Origin: SIG653 sp964509125
GTDB taxonomy: Bacteria; Bacillota; Clostridia; Oscillospirales; CAG-382
Reading direction: 5' to 3'
NCBI GenBank assembly: GCA_964509125.1
Contig: CAZDVZ010000024.1
Span: 1 to 28,958, forward strand
DNA length: 28,958 nt
Positions 1 to 8,748 of this stretch are shown one piece after another. The notes under the pieces are model-generated. The model saw only the letters and a program-made list of their open reading frames with translations. It did not search any database and was not told the origin of the DNA. Position numbers and translations under genes: made by a program. Numbering within the stretch: position 1 is the first letter of the stretch; every line of letters begins with the position of its first letter.

Positions 1-42
1 ACCGATACCCGAAAAGAAATACACCAATAATTCAACATGTGA

Positions 43-141
43 GGATTGTTGATATTCACTACTCTGAACACATACTCCCACCTATACCCGAATAAGCACG
101 GAGAAGTAGCCGAAACATTGTCAAGATTGATACAAAATTAA
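43..141 (+). pseudogene. 3' remnant of a tyrosine recombinase (integrase)
   Basis: The frame read from 43 ends in TTLNTYSHLYPNKHGEVAE and then eight more residues to a TAA at 139-141. TLNTYSHLYPN is the hallmark around the catalytic tyrosine of tyrosine recombinases carried by Bacillota integrative elements. The same frame has stops at 28-30 and 40-42, and upstream codons resembling the GH box lie in a different frame (about 43-59), so the gene looks frameshifted or truncated. The window begins here, so an intact upstream part cannot be judged. It is convergent with the guaA-type gene, the usual arrangement for elements inserted at the guaA 3' end. Identification of the family is fairly sure; pseudogene status is an inference. 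Confidence 0.7.
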
Positions 142-145
142 AAAT

Positions 146-166
146 TTAGTACGATATTAGTACGAT
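146..166. repeat. Two direct repeats of TTAGTACGAT (possible integrase arm sites)
   Basis: TTAGTACGAT occurs at 146-155 and again at 157-166, one helical turn apart (11-bp period). They begin five bases after the recombinase remnant's stop codon. Short direct repeats at the ends of integrative elements commonly bind the N-terminal domain of the integrase; that role is inferred from position only. Confidence 0.45.
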
Positions 167-169
167 TTG

Positions 170-213
170 AAAATAAAAAGTCCCGAAAACCCTGTATTTT
201 CAAGGCTTTCGGG
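170..213 (-). terminator. Rho-independent terminator after guaA (end of the nucleotide operon)
   Basis: CCCGAAA (182-188) pairs with TTTCGGG (207-213), with CC/GG pairs continuing inside the stem. On the minus strand the hairpin is followed by a T-rich tract (complement of 170-180). It lies 11 bp beyond the guaA stop codon, where the 19-gene operon should end. Confidence 0.8.
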
Positions 214-224
214 CATTATTTATT

Positions 225-1208
225 TTATTCCCACTCGATTGTTCCTGTGGGTTTTGGAGTGAGGTCATATACTACACGGTTGATTCCGTTTACTTCGTTT
301 ATTATTCTGGATGTTATTTTATGAAGCACTGTATAAGGTATCTCCTCTATGGTTGCAGACATAGCATCCACGGTATTGACTGCTCTGATGATTGCGGGCC
401 ATCCTTCGTAGCGTTTATTATCTCTTACACCCACACTTTTCATATCGGGTACGGAAATAAAATACTGCCAAACAGTTTTTGAAAGTCCGCAAGTTTCAAA
501 TTCTTCACGCAAGATGGCATCAGCTTCACGAAGAGCATTAAGTCTTTCACGCGTGATGGCGCCGAGGCAACGAACGCCGAGGCCGGGTCCCGGAAAAGGT
601 TGTCTATCCACCATTGATGCGGGTAATCCTAAAGTTCTTCCCACGACACGAACTTCATCTTTATAAAGCAATTTTAAAGGTTCTACTACCCCTTCAAACT
701 TCATATTATCAGGAAGTCCGCCAACATTATGGTGGGCCTTTACGCCCTTACTTTCAATTATATCGGGATAAATCGTTCCTTGCGCCAGAAAAGAAATTCC
801 TTGTATTTTTCCCGATTCTTCTTCAAAAACTCGAATAAATTCTTCACCTATAATTTTACGTTTTGTTTCGGGATCGGATACGTTCTTTAATTTATCAAGG
901 AATCGATCAGTAGCATCTACATAAACTAAATTTGCATCAAGCTCATCACGGAAGATCTTTATAACCTCTTCACTTTCGCCTTTTCTCATGAGTCCATGAT
1001 TTACATGAACACAAACAAGCTGCTTTCCGATTGCCTTCACAAGCAATGCGGCAACGACAGAAGAATCCACGCCGCCCGACAGAGCGAGAAGGACTTTTTT
1101 ATCACCGACAGTATCTCTGATTTCATTAATTTGATCCTGTATAAAACTCTCCGCAAGAGTTTTATACGTAATTCGTGCCATATCGTTTGGTCTTATATTT
1201 TTATCCAT
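225..1208 (-). CDS. guaA: GMP synthase, ATP-pyrophosphatase/synthetase subunit without glutaminase domain
   Basis: Converts XMP to GMP using ATP and ammonia. The 327-residue protein has the PP-loop SGGVDSS at residues 44-50, then the GMP synthase signature region with DRQPFPGPGLGVR, and ends in the canonical dimerisation tail KPTGTIEWE. Ordinary bacterial GuaA is about 510-525 residues with an N-terminal class I glutamine amidotransferase of about 190 residues. Here translation starts directly before the synthetase domain (ATG with GAGGGA upstream, 16 bp after purL), so no glutaminase is encoded. Two-subunit GMP synthases are standard in archaea. The glutaminase partner is not in this window; it could be elsewhere, or the enzyme may use free ammonia. 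It is the last gene of the operon, next to the decayed integrase. Identity is certain, the ammonia source is unknown. Confidence 0.96.
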   Translation of the reverse strand: MDKNIRPNDMARITYKTLAESFIQDQINEIRDTVGDKKVLLALSGGVDSSVVAALLVKAIGKQLVCVHVNHGLMRKGESEEVIKIFRDELDANLVYVDATDRFLDKLKNVSDPETKRKIIGEEFIRVFEEESGKIQGISFLAQGTIYPDIIESKGVKAHHNVGGLPDNMKFEGVVEPLKLLYKDEVRVVGRTLGLPASMVDRQPFPGPGLGVRCLGAITRERLNALREADAILREEFETCGLSKTVWQYFISVPDMKSVGVRDNKRYEGWPAIIRAVNTVDAMSATIEEIPYTVLHKITSRIINEVNGINRVVYDLTPKPTGTIEWE

Positions 1209-1224
1209 TATCGTTCCCTCTCAA

Positions 1225-4200
1225 TCAACGAAAATATTTTACTGCGGCTTCAAACATACGAATTTCATAATTACCCGGAACATTCTTATACAGTCCTTTT
1301 CCAACACGTTCGCTATGTCCCATTTTACCGAACACTCTTCCATCGGGGGAAGTTATTCCTTCAATTGCATACATAGAATTATTTGGATTAAATTTCACAT
1401 CCAACGTTGCGTTGTTATTTTCATCAACATACTGTGTAGCAATTTGTCCATTTTCGGCAAGCCTTTTTATTAAAGCTTCGTCGGCAATAAACCTTCCTTC
1501 TCCGTGAGATATGGGAACCGAATATACATCGCCCACATTTGTAAGTGCAAGCCATGGAGATTTATTTGAAGCAACTCTTGTTCTAACTATCTTAGATTGA
1601 TGTCTGCCAATGGTGTTAAATGTCAGAGTGGGGAAATTTTCATCCGTATCGATTATCTTTCCGTATGGAACAAGCCCCAACTTGATTAACGCTTGAAAAC
1701 CGTTACATATACCGCACATAAGTCCATCACGATTTTCCAAAAGATCAGTAACGCCTTCTTTTATAACGGGATTTCGGAAAAAAGCAGTAATAAACTTGCC
1801 GCTTCCATCGGGCTCGTCACCGCCCGAAAATCCACCGGGAATGAAGATCATTTGAGCATTTTTCAATGCTTTTGCGAAAAGTTCCACACTTCTCTGAATC
1901 CCCTCTCCCGTTAAATTATTAATAACAATAATTTCCGGCTCTGCACCTGAATCTCCAACGGCTTTCGCAGAATCGAACTCACAGTTTGTACCCGGAAATG
2001 CCGGAATGAGTACCTTTGGCTTTGCACATTTTGTTTTTTGGAGCGGCCTTCCATATGTGCTGTACGAAAAAGTTTCCACATTGGAATCGGGGTGGGTGAT
2101 ATTGCAGTTATAAATGCTTTCCAACTTACCCTCATAAATTTGTAAAAGCTTATCAAGAGAAATTTTCTCACCTTTAAGTGATATTTCTTTTTCGCTTATA
2201 ATGGTACCGATTATATTTTCATTTGCGTCGGAAACCTCAACAACAAAGCTACCATAAGAGTACCCAAATATATCTTTCAAGCTTATATCGGCTGAATATT
2301 CAACGCCCAAGTTATTTCCAAACGCCATTTTCATTACAGCCTCACCTACTCCGCCCATTCCGGGAGTGTAGCATGAAACTGCTTTTCCGCTTCTCAACAA
2401 TTTTGTCACCTTTTCAAAAACAGAAAGAAGTGATTTTGCTTCCGGCAATCCGTTTTCATCATAATCGGGTTTTAAAAGAACGACTTTATTTCCTGCTTTT
2501 TTAAACTCGGGAGAAACTATATTGAATGTTTTTGAAGTCGTCACAGCAAAAGACACAAGTGTTGGAGGAACATCCAGATTTTCAAAAGAGCCACTCATGG
2601 AGTCCTTCCCGCCTATTGACCCAATTTGAAGTTCCATTTGCGCCTTAAACGCACCAAGCAACGCAGACAAAGGTTTTCCCCAGCGCTTGCTGTCTTTTCT
2701 CGGATGCTCAAAATATTCTTGGAAAGTGAGATAAACGTCCTTAAACTCTGCACCCGTTGCAATTAGCTTGCTTACGGACTCAACCACAGCAAGATATGCA
2801 CCATGATATGGACTTTGTTCTGCAATAAACGGGTTATATCCGAAAGCCATGAGAGAACAATCATCCGTATGCTTCTTTTCAACAGAAATTTTTTGCACCA
2901 TCGCTTGAACCGGAGTAATTTGATTTTTACCACCGAATGGCATCAAAACCGTGCCTGCACCAATGGTTGAATCGAATCGCTCTGAAAGCCCACGCTTTGA
3001 GCAAATGTTAAGATCGTCTGCCAATTTCAAATAATTTTCCGTAAATCCCCCCTCAATTTCCTTTTCTTTGAAAACTGCTTTCGCCGGGGCTATGTCTATG
3101 TGTTTATCGGCACCGTTGGAATTTAAAAATTCTCGACTTATATCAACAATTTTTTTACCGTTCCAATTCATAACGAGGCGTGGCTCATCTTTAACAACTG
3201 CAACAGGACAAGCTTGCAAGTTTTCTTTTTCAGCGAGAGAAAGAAATTTCTCAACTTTTTCCTTTTCAACAACAACAGCCATTCTTTCTTGAGATTCACT
3301 TATTGCAAGTTCTGTTCCATCAAGACCTTCATACTTCTTAGGAACGGCATTAAGATCTATCTCCAATCCATCCGCAAGCTCACCTATGGCAACAGAAACG
3401 CCGCCCGCACCAAAGTCATTACATCTCTTTATAAGTCTTGTAGCTTCTTTATTGCGGAAAAGACGCTGAAGTTTACGTTCTTCCGGAGCATTTCCCTTTT
3501 GCACCTCCGCACCGCAAGTTTCTACAGATTTTGAAGTATGCGCCTTTGATGAGCCGGTTGCACCGCCTATACCATCTCTGCCTGTGCTTCCGCCCAAAAG
3601 AATGACAACATCACCCGGTAGGGGTTTTTCTCTGCGAACATTTTCTGCCGGAGCCGCAGCAATAACTGCACCGATCTCCATTCTTTTTGCTGCATATCCC
3701 GGATGATAGATCTCATCTACAATACCTGTAGCAAGTCCGATCTGGTTTCCGTATGATGAATAACCCGCCGCTGCTGTTGTTACAATTTTCTTCTGTGGGA
3801 GCTTTCCGGGAATTGTTTCACTTATCGGCACAAGAGGATCTGCCGCACCTGTCACACGCATTGCACCGTATACATATGCACGTCCCGAAAGCGGGTCACG
3901 AATAGCACCGCCAATACAAGTTGCCGCACCGCCGAAAGGCTCTATCTCCGTTGGATGATTATGCGTTTCGTTTTTAAAAAGCAAAAGCCATGGCTCTTTT
4001 TTGCCCTCTATTTCCACCTCTATCTTCACCGTACAAGCATTTATTTCTTCGCTTTCGTCAAGCTTTTCCAATTTTCCCGCTTTCTTAAGATGTCTTACGG
4101 CAATAGTGGCGATATCCATAAGGCAAACAGGCTTGGTTCGGTTTAATGATTCTCTAAGGGCAATATATTCATCATATGTTTTTTGAAGAAGCTCATCTTC

Positions 4201-4908
4201 AAACTTTACACTGTCAATCACCGTGAGGAATGTTGTATGACGGCAATGATCTGACCAATATGTATCAATCATCTTTATTTCCGTAATTGTGGGATCTCTC
4301 TTTTCGGAAACAAAATATTCCTTGCAAAAAGTTATATCATCGATATCCATTGCAAGCCCGTTTTCTTTAATAAAGTTTTCAAGACCCACCTTATCAAGCT
4401 TTGTGAAACCGTCAAGCACTTTTACTTCCATGGGGATTTCATATTTTGTAGCGAGAGTTTCGGGTTTTTCCATGGAAGCTTCACGGCATTCCACAGGGTT
4501 TATTACATATTTTTTTATTTGTTCTATGTCACCTTCCGTAAGATCACCATACAATGCATAAACCTTTGCAGTTTTAACTATTGGGCGCTCTCCCGTGGAA
4601 ATAATCTGTATACACTGCGCCGCGGAGTCTGCCCTCTGATCAAACTGTCCGGGTAAAAACTCAACAGCAAAAACGCTTTTAGCATCAAGAATCAGTTTAG
4701 AATAAACAACGTCAAGTTGCGGCTCGGAAAAAACCGTATTCACAGAATAGTTGAACAATTCTTCTGTTATGTTTTCAGCATCATATCTGTTAAATATACG
4801 TACTGCGGTGAGTGCTTGTATTCCAAGTGAGAAATTTATGTCAGAAAGCAAAGCCTTTGCGTCGTTTGCCAATTCCTTTTTCTTTTCAACAAATATACGG
4901 TATACCAT
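1225..4908 (-). CDS. purL: Phosphoribosylformylglycinamidine synthase, single-chain PurL with fused glutaminase
   Basis: Makes FGAM from FGAR, glutamine and ATP (step 4 of IMP synthesis). At 1227 residues it is the large one-polypeptide form: an N-terminal PurS-like segment, two AIR-synthase-related halves (the ETHNHPTEIEPFGGAAT region marks the first), and a C-terminal class I glutaminase. The glutaminase looks intact: FPGTNCEFD, the nucleophile in GICNGFQAL (Cys about 1068), and the His/Glu pair in SHGEGRF. The start was set at the ATG giving MVYRIFVEKK. The ATG nine bases upstream (4917) directly abuts the AGGAG, whereas 4908 has nine bases of spacing and matches the usual clostridial N-terminus. 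The purD stop overlaps the ribosome site. It is the only intact glutamine amidotransferase encoded in the cluster. Confidence 0.97.
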   Translation of the reverse strand: MVYRIFVEKKKELANDAKALLSDINFSLGIQALTAVRIFNRYDAENITEELFNYSVNTVFSEPQLDVVYSKLILDAKSVFAVEFLPGQFDQRADSAAQCIQIISTGERPIVKTAKVYALYGDLTEGDIEQIKKYVINPVECREASMEKPETLATKYEIPMEVKVLDGFTKLDKVGLENFIKENGLAMDIDDITFCKEYFVSEKRDPTITEIKMIDTYWSDHCRHTTFLTVIDSVKFEDELLQKTYDEYIALRESLNRTKPVCLMDIATIAVRHLKKAGKLEKLDESEEINACTVKIEVEIEGKKEPWLLLFKNETHNHPTEIEPFGGAATCIGGAIRDPLSGRAYVYGAMRVTGAADPLVPISETIPGKLPQKKIVTTAAAGYSSYGNQIGLATGIVDEIYHPGYAAKRMEIGAVIAAAPAENVRREKPLPGDVVILLGGSTGRDGIGGATGSSKAHTSKSVETCGAEVQKGNAPEERKLQRLFRNKEATRLIKRCNDFGAGGVSVAIGELADGLEIDLNAVPKKYEGLDGTELAISESQERMAVVVEKEKVEKFLSLAEKENLQACPVAVVKDEPRLVMNWNGKKIVDISREFLNSNGADKHIDIAPAKAVFKEKEIEGGFTENYLKLADDLNICSKRGLSERFDSTIGAGTVLMPFGGKNQITPVQAMVQKISVEKKHTDDCSLMAFGYNPFIAEQSPYHGAYLAVVESVSKLIATGAEFKDVYLTFQEYFEHPRKDSKRWGKPLSALLGAFKAQMELQIGSIGGKDSMSGSFENLDVPPTLVSFAVTTSKTFNIVSPEFKKAGNKVVLLKPDYDENGLPEAKSLLSVFEKVTKLLRSGKAVSCYTPGMGGVGEAVMKMAFGNNLGVEYSADISLKDIFGYSYGSFVVEVSDANENIIGTIISEKEISLKGEKISLDKLLQIYEGKLESIYNCNITHPDSNVETFSYSTYGRPLQKTKCAKPKVLIPAFPGTNCEFDSAKAVGDSGAEPEIIVINNLTGEGIQRSVELFAKALKNAQMIFIPGGFSGGDEPDGSGKFITAFFRNPVIKEGVTDLLENRDGLMCGICNGFQALIKLGLVPYGKIIDTDENFPTLTFNTIGRHQSKIVRTRVASNKSPWLALTNVGDVYSVPISHGEGRFIADEALIKRLAENGQIATQYVDENNNATLDVKFNPNNSMYAIEGITSPDGRVFGKMGHSERVGKGLYKNVPGNYEIRMFEAAVKYFR

Positions 4909-4920
4909 TTTTGCCATCTC

Positions 4921-6189
4921 CTACTTTTTATATGCCATCAAGGCACGTTTTCCAATATCTTTTCTGTAATATGAGTTATCAAATTTAATTTCCTCAACCA
5001 TTGTATATGCATTTTCAACTGCATTTTCCAAAGTGTCCGCAACAGCCGTTGCACCCAAAACACGTCCTCCGCTTGTGAAAAGCTTTCCTTCTTTCAAAGA
5101 TGCACCCGCAACATAAACATTGTCAATAATGTTTAACGGCACGTTGATCTCAAACCCCTTTTCGTAGCTTTTCGGGTAGCCATTTGATGCCATTATTACA
5201 CAGCAAGCGTTTTTTGAAGAAAACTTAACGTGGCATTTTTCCAATGTACCCTCTGTAACGCTTTCCATAACAGTTAGAAGGTCGCTTTCAAGCAAAGGCA
5301 AAACAACCTGTGTTTCAGGATCTCCGAATCTGCAATTATATTCAATAACCTTAGGCCCTTTTTCCGTTAACATCAAACCGAAATACAAACAGCCCTTAAA
5401 AGTTCTTCCTTCTGCATTCATTGCATTGATGGTGGGGAGGAAAATTTTTTCCATACACTCTCTATCAACCTCTGACGTGTAATACGGATTTGGTGCAACC
5501 GTGCCCATACCACCCGTATTAAGACCCGTGTCCCCGTCTCCGATCCGTTTGTGATCCATGGAAGAAACCATAGGAACAACGGTTTTTCCGTCGGTAAATG
5601 CCAAAACAGAAACCTCAGGACCTGAAAGAAATTCTTCGATAACGATGTTATTTCCACTCTTTCCAAAAACTTTGTCAAGCATCATTGACCTTACGGCTTC
5701 TTTTGCTTCTTCTCTCGTTTCTGCAATTATAACACCTTTGCCAAGGGCAAGTCCGTCTGCTTTTATGACTGTGGGAATATTTGCATTTTCAAGATATTTC
5801 AACGCCGTTTCCGCGTTGTCAAAAACCTCATAAGCGGCTGTGGGAATGCCATATTTTTTCATCAAATTTTTTGAAAAAACTTTACTCCCCTCGATTATTG
5901 CCGCATTTTTAGATGGACCAAAGCAACGTATTCCTTTATCTTCCAACGCATCAACTACACCTAAAACAAGTGGGTCATCAGGTGCAACAATGGCATAATC
6001 TATTTTGTTTTCCACTGCGAAGGAAACAATTTTTTCCACATCTGTTGCCTTTATATCGACGCAAGTTGCGTCTAAAGCAATTCCGCCATTGCCGGGCAAA
6101 GCGAAAATTTGTTCTGCTTTAGGATTTTGCTTTATTTTTTTTATTATGGCATGTTCTCTCCCGCCACTGCCAACAACAAGTATTTTCAT
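4921..6189 (-). CDS. purD: Phosphoribosylamine-glycine ligase (GAR synthetase)
   Basis: Ligates glycine to phosphoribosylamine with ATP to give GAR (step 2 of IMP synthesis). The 422-residue length is normal. The N-terminus carries the family motif GSGGREHAI (residues 7-15); an ATP-grasp domain follows, with the metal/ATP-site signature EYNCRFGDPETQ in the C-terminal half. The start ATG has GAGAGG eight bases upstream. It lies 19 bp after the AICAR formyltransferase gene, and its stop lies inside the purL ribosome site, so translation of the two is probably coupled. Confidence 0.97.
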   Translation of the reverse strand: MKILVVGSGGREHAIIKKIKQNPKAEQIFALPGNGGIALDATCVDIKATDVEKIVSFAVENKIDYAIVAPDDPLVLGVVDALEDKGIRCFGPSKNAAIIEGSKVFSKNLMKKYGIPTAAYEVFDNAETALKYLENANIPTVIKADGLALGKGVIIAETREEAKEAVRSMMLDKVFGKSGNNIVIEEFLSGPEVSVLAFTDGKTVVPMVSSMDHKRIGDGDTGLNTGGMGTVAPNPYYTSEVDRECMEKIFLPTINAMNAEGRTFKGCLYFGLMLTEKGPKVIEYNCRFGDPETQVVLPLLESDLLTVMESVTEGTLEKCHVKFSSKNACCVIMASNGYPKSYEKGFEINVPLNIIDNVYVAGASLKEGKLFTSGGRVLGATAVADTLENAVENAYTMVEEIKFDNSYYRKDIGKRALMAYKK

Positions 6190-6208
6190 ACATTTTTCCT
6201 CTCACGGT

Positions 6209-7393
6209 TTAATGGTGGAACAATCTCATTCCTGTAAACGCCATCGCAATATTATATTTATCACAACACTCAATAACTAAATCGTCACGAATAGAGCCTC
6301 CGGGTTGTGCTATGTATTTTACGCCGCTTTTATATGCTCGTTCAATATTGTCACTAAAAGGGAAAAATGCATCTGAGCCCAAAGCAACTCCGTCTTTTGT
6401 TGCAAGATAACTTTTCTTTTCCTCGTCCGTCAACGGCTCAGGGCGTGTTGTGAAATATTTTTGCCAAATTCCTTCTGCACAAACATCTTCTTCGTTTTGA
6501 TTAATATATCCGTCAATTACGTTATCCCTGTCAGGTCTTCCGATCGTGGGAAGAAAAGGAAGATTTAAAACTTTTTCATGCTGGCGTAAAAACCATGTAT
6601 CCGCTTTCGTGCCCGCAAGTCTTGTACAATGGATCCTTGACTGTTGACCCGCTCCCACACCAATCGCTTGTCCATCTGTTGCGAAACAAACAGAATTTGA
6701 TTGTGTGTATTTAAGAGTTATAAGTGAAATTATTAAATCACGAACTGCACTTTCGGGCATATTTTTATTTGATGTTACAACATTTTTCAAAAGGTCTTTG
6801 TCAATTTTAAAATTGTTTCTTCCCTGTTGGAAAGTAATTCCAAATACCTGTTTGCGCTCTGTTTCTTCAGGTATGAAATTTGGATCGATCTTCACTATGT
6901 TATATTTTCCGCCGCGTTTTGATTCCAAGATTTCCAACGCCTCATCTGTGTAGCCGGGAGCAATGATTCCATCTGAAACTTCGCGCTTAATCATTTTTGC
7001 CGTTGTTACATCACATACATCCGAGAGGGCAACCCAATCTCCAAAAGAACACATACGGTCTGTACCTCTCGCTCTTGCGTATGCACACGCCAAAGGTGAA
7101 TCGTCAAGTCCTTCAATATCATCGACGAAGCAAGCCCGTTTCAGATCATCGGAAAGAGGTATACCAACGGCGGCAGATGTAGGGCTTACATGCTTAAAAG
7201 ACGTTACTGCAGGAAGCCCCAACGCTTCTTTAAGCTCTTTTACAAGCTGCCATGAGTTAAAAGCGTCAAGAAAGTTTATATATCCGGGTCTGCCGCACAA
7301 AATTTCAATGGGAAGCTCACTCCCGTCTGCCATGTATATTTTAGAAGGCTTTTGGTTTGGATTGCAACCGTACTTTAGTTCAAATTCTTTCAT
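6209..7393 (-). CDS. purH: Stand-alone AICAR formyltransferase (C-terminal half of PurH)
   Basis: Transfers a formyl group from 10-formyl-THF to AICAR, giving FAICAR, the penultimate step to IMP. The 394-residue protein corresponds to the formyltransferase part of PurH, beginning at the KYGCNPNQ motif (7-14). It carries the catalytic Lys-His pair in SFKHVSP (Lys67, His68). The MGS-like N-terminal IMP cyclohydrolase domain of ordinary PurH (about 510-530 residues in total) is absent. That activity is instead supplied by the PurO-family gene 12 bp upstream. GAGGAGATAAGAAA precedes the ATG. Transformylase identity is secure. Confidence 0.93.
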   Translation of the reverse strand: MKEFELKYGCNPNQKPSKIYMADGSELPIEILCGRPGYINFLDAFNSWQLVKELKEALGLPAVTSFKHVSPTSAAVGIPLSDDLKRACFVDDIEGLDDSPLACAYARARGTDRMCSFGDWVALSDVCDVTTAKMIKREVSDGIIAPGYTDEALEILESKRGGKYNIVKIDPNFIPEETERKQVFGITFQQGRNNFKIDKDLLKNVVTSNKNMPESAVRDLIISLITLKYTQSNSVCFATDGQAIGVGAGQQSRIHCTRLAGTKADTWFLRQHEKVLNLPFLPTIGRPDRDNVIDGYINQNEEDVCAEGIWQKYFTTRPEPLTDEEKKSYLATKDGVALGSDAFFPFSDNIERAYKSGVKYIAQPGGSIRDDLVIECCDKYNIAMAFTGMRLFHH

Positions 7394-7405
7394 TTTCTTA
7401 TCTCC

Positions 7406-8122
7406 TCAACAATTTTTATTAATTATAATTTCGGAAGGCGTACTGCCGTCAAGAGGAATTGAACGAACAAACAAAGAAACTTTGTTGTCGCAGTTTAAGT
7501 TTTCCCAAACAAGAGATGCAAGCTCTTCTGCTGTATTTGGAAGCGAAACTTCTTCCGGCTCACCGTAGAAAGAAGGGATGGGATTTCCGTCACATTTATA
7601 TGTATGAATAAAATGACCGATTCCCCATTCGGAGGTATAGTTATAAAAATAACGATTGCAAATCCCTTCCCTACCGTTGGCACTCTTTAAAATAGACAGT
7701 TTGTATGTGAAATCTTTTTTTGAAAAGTCATATGTAAGCATTCCCGATATTCTGGGAGTAAAGTTCGGAGCATCCGGCTCGTATTCACGAGTATATAATG
7801 CGTCCTCAAAAGTTTTATCTTCTTTTATAAAATCATAAATTGTATTTGTTTGATCGCCGTTGGTGATAATGTCCATATTGTCAAATTTTAAATATGGATT
7901 GTATATTATAAGACTTGGGTCGGAAACCTTGCTTTCGTCAAATGCCTTTGTTCTCATTCCACCGTCAAAACGCTCAAAAACACGGTTTCGGCTATTTTCG
8001 CTTCTTCCCATGATAAAATATGCTATCAATGCCTTTTTTCCGTCTGATGATCTTCCTATAACAATTCCTCTGCCGGGATAAGTGTTTTGTGAAAGTAAAG
8101 TTTTCAAATCGTATAAAGCCAT
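7406..8122 (-). CDS. purO: IMP cyclohydrolase, PurO family
   Basis: Closes the ring of FAICAR to make IMP. The 238-residue protein belongs to the PurO-type IMP cyclohydrolase family, first known from methanogens and unrelated to the cyclohydrolase domain of PurH. I recognise this from YPGRGIVIGRS near the N-terminus, the conserved AYFIMGRSENSRNRVF, and the EPDAPNFTPRISG segment. Its position beside a PurH lacking its own cyclohydrolase half supports the assignment. Start: an ATG at 8134 overlaps the purN stop (ATGA) but abuts AAAGG. The ATG at 8122, giving MALYDLKTLL, lies 11 bases after AAAGGA and is preferred; the 4-residue longer form is possible. Confidence 0.88.
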   Translation of the reverse strand: MALYDLKTLLSQNTYPGRGIVIGRSSDGKKALIAYFIMGRSENSRNRVFERFDGGMRTKAFDESKVSDPSLIIYNPYLKFDNMDIITNGDQTNTIYDFIKEDKTFEDALYTREYEPDAPNFTPRISGMLTYDFSKKDFTYKLSILKSANGREGICNRYFYNYTSEWGIGHFIHTYKCDGNPIPSFYGEPEEVSLPNTAEELASLVWENLNCDNKVSLFVRSIPLDGSTPSEIIINKNC

Positions 8123-8130
8123 TTTTCGTT

Positions 8131-8748
8131 TCATCCTTTATTTATAATTTTTGAGCAAACAAGCTCTGCCGCCTCAGGCAAAATTTTCCACTCAGCCAAT
8201 TCCATAACTCGTTTTTGCAATGTTTCCGGGGTGTCATTTTCCAACACTTCAACAGCTTTCTGCATAATTATTTCACCATCATCTGCAATTTCATTTACAA
8301 AATGAACTGTTGCACCGGTCACCTTAACGCCTTTTTTTAGTGCCGCTTCGTGAACCTTTAAGCCGTAAAACCCTTTTCCGCAAAATGAAGGTATTAACGA
8401 TGGATGCACATTGATTATGCGGCCTTCAAAGGCTGAAGTAAAATTTTTACTCAATATCGTAGTAAAACCGGCAAGAATTACAAGTTCAATTCCGTTTTCC
8501 AAAAGTAATTCTTTTATGGACTCTTCAAAAACCTCGACAGATCCACGGCCGTTTTTGGAAACGACTGCTGTTTTTATTCCGGCATTTCTTGCGCGTTCAA
8601 GAGCATATACTCCCGGCTTATCTGAAATAACAATGGAAATTTGTCCGCTTTTTATTATACCGTTTTTTTCTGCATCAATTAAAGCCTGTAAATTTGTACC
8701 GCCGCCGGACACTAAAACGGCAATATCAGCTTTTGGAGCATTTAACAT
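8131..8748 (-). CDS. purN: Phosphoribosylglycinamide formyltransferase (folate-dependent)
   Basis: Formylates GAR from 10-formyl-THF to FGAR (step 3). The 205 residues show the N-terminal phosphate-binding SGGGTNLQALID (14-25) and the catalytic NVHPSLIPSF (Asn113, His115). The catalytic Asp lies in the ADDGEI segment near 156-157. The start ATG follows GAGGAGAAAATAGAAAT and overlaps the end of purM by 7 bp. Its stop region overlaps possible starts of the purO-type gene. Confidence 0.96.
   Translation of the reverse strand: MLNAPKADIAVLVSGGGTNLQALIDAEKNGIIKSGQISIVISDKPGVYALERARNAGIKTAVVSKNGRGSVEVFEESIKELLLENGIELVILAGFTTILSKNFTSAFEGRIINVHPSLIPSFCGKGFYGLKVHEAALKKGVKVTGATVHFVNEIADDGEIIMQKAVEVLENDTPETLQKRVMELAEWKILPEAAELVCSKIINKG

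Noticed and set aside
6963..7568. Plus-strand open frame of 201 codons
   Set aside because: It is antisense to the purH-type and purO-type genes, which have clear motifs and ribosome sites.
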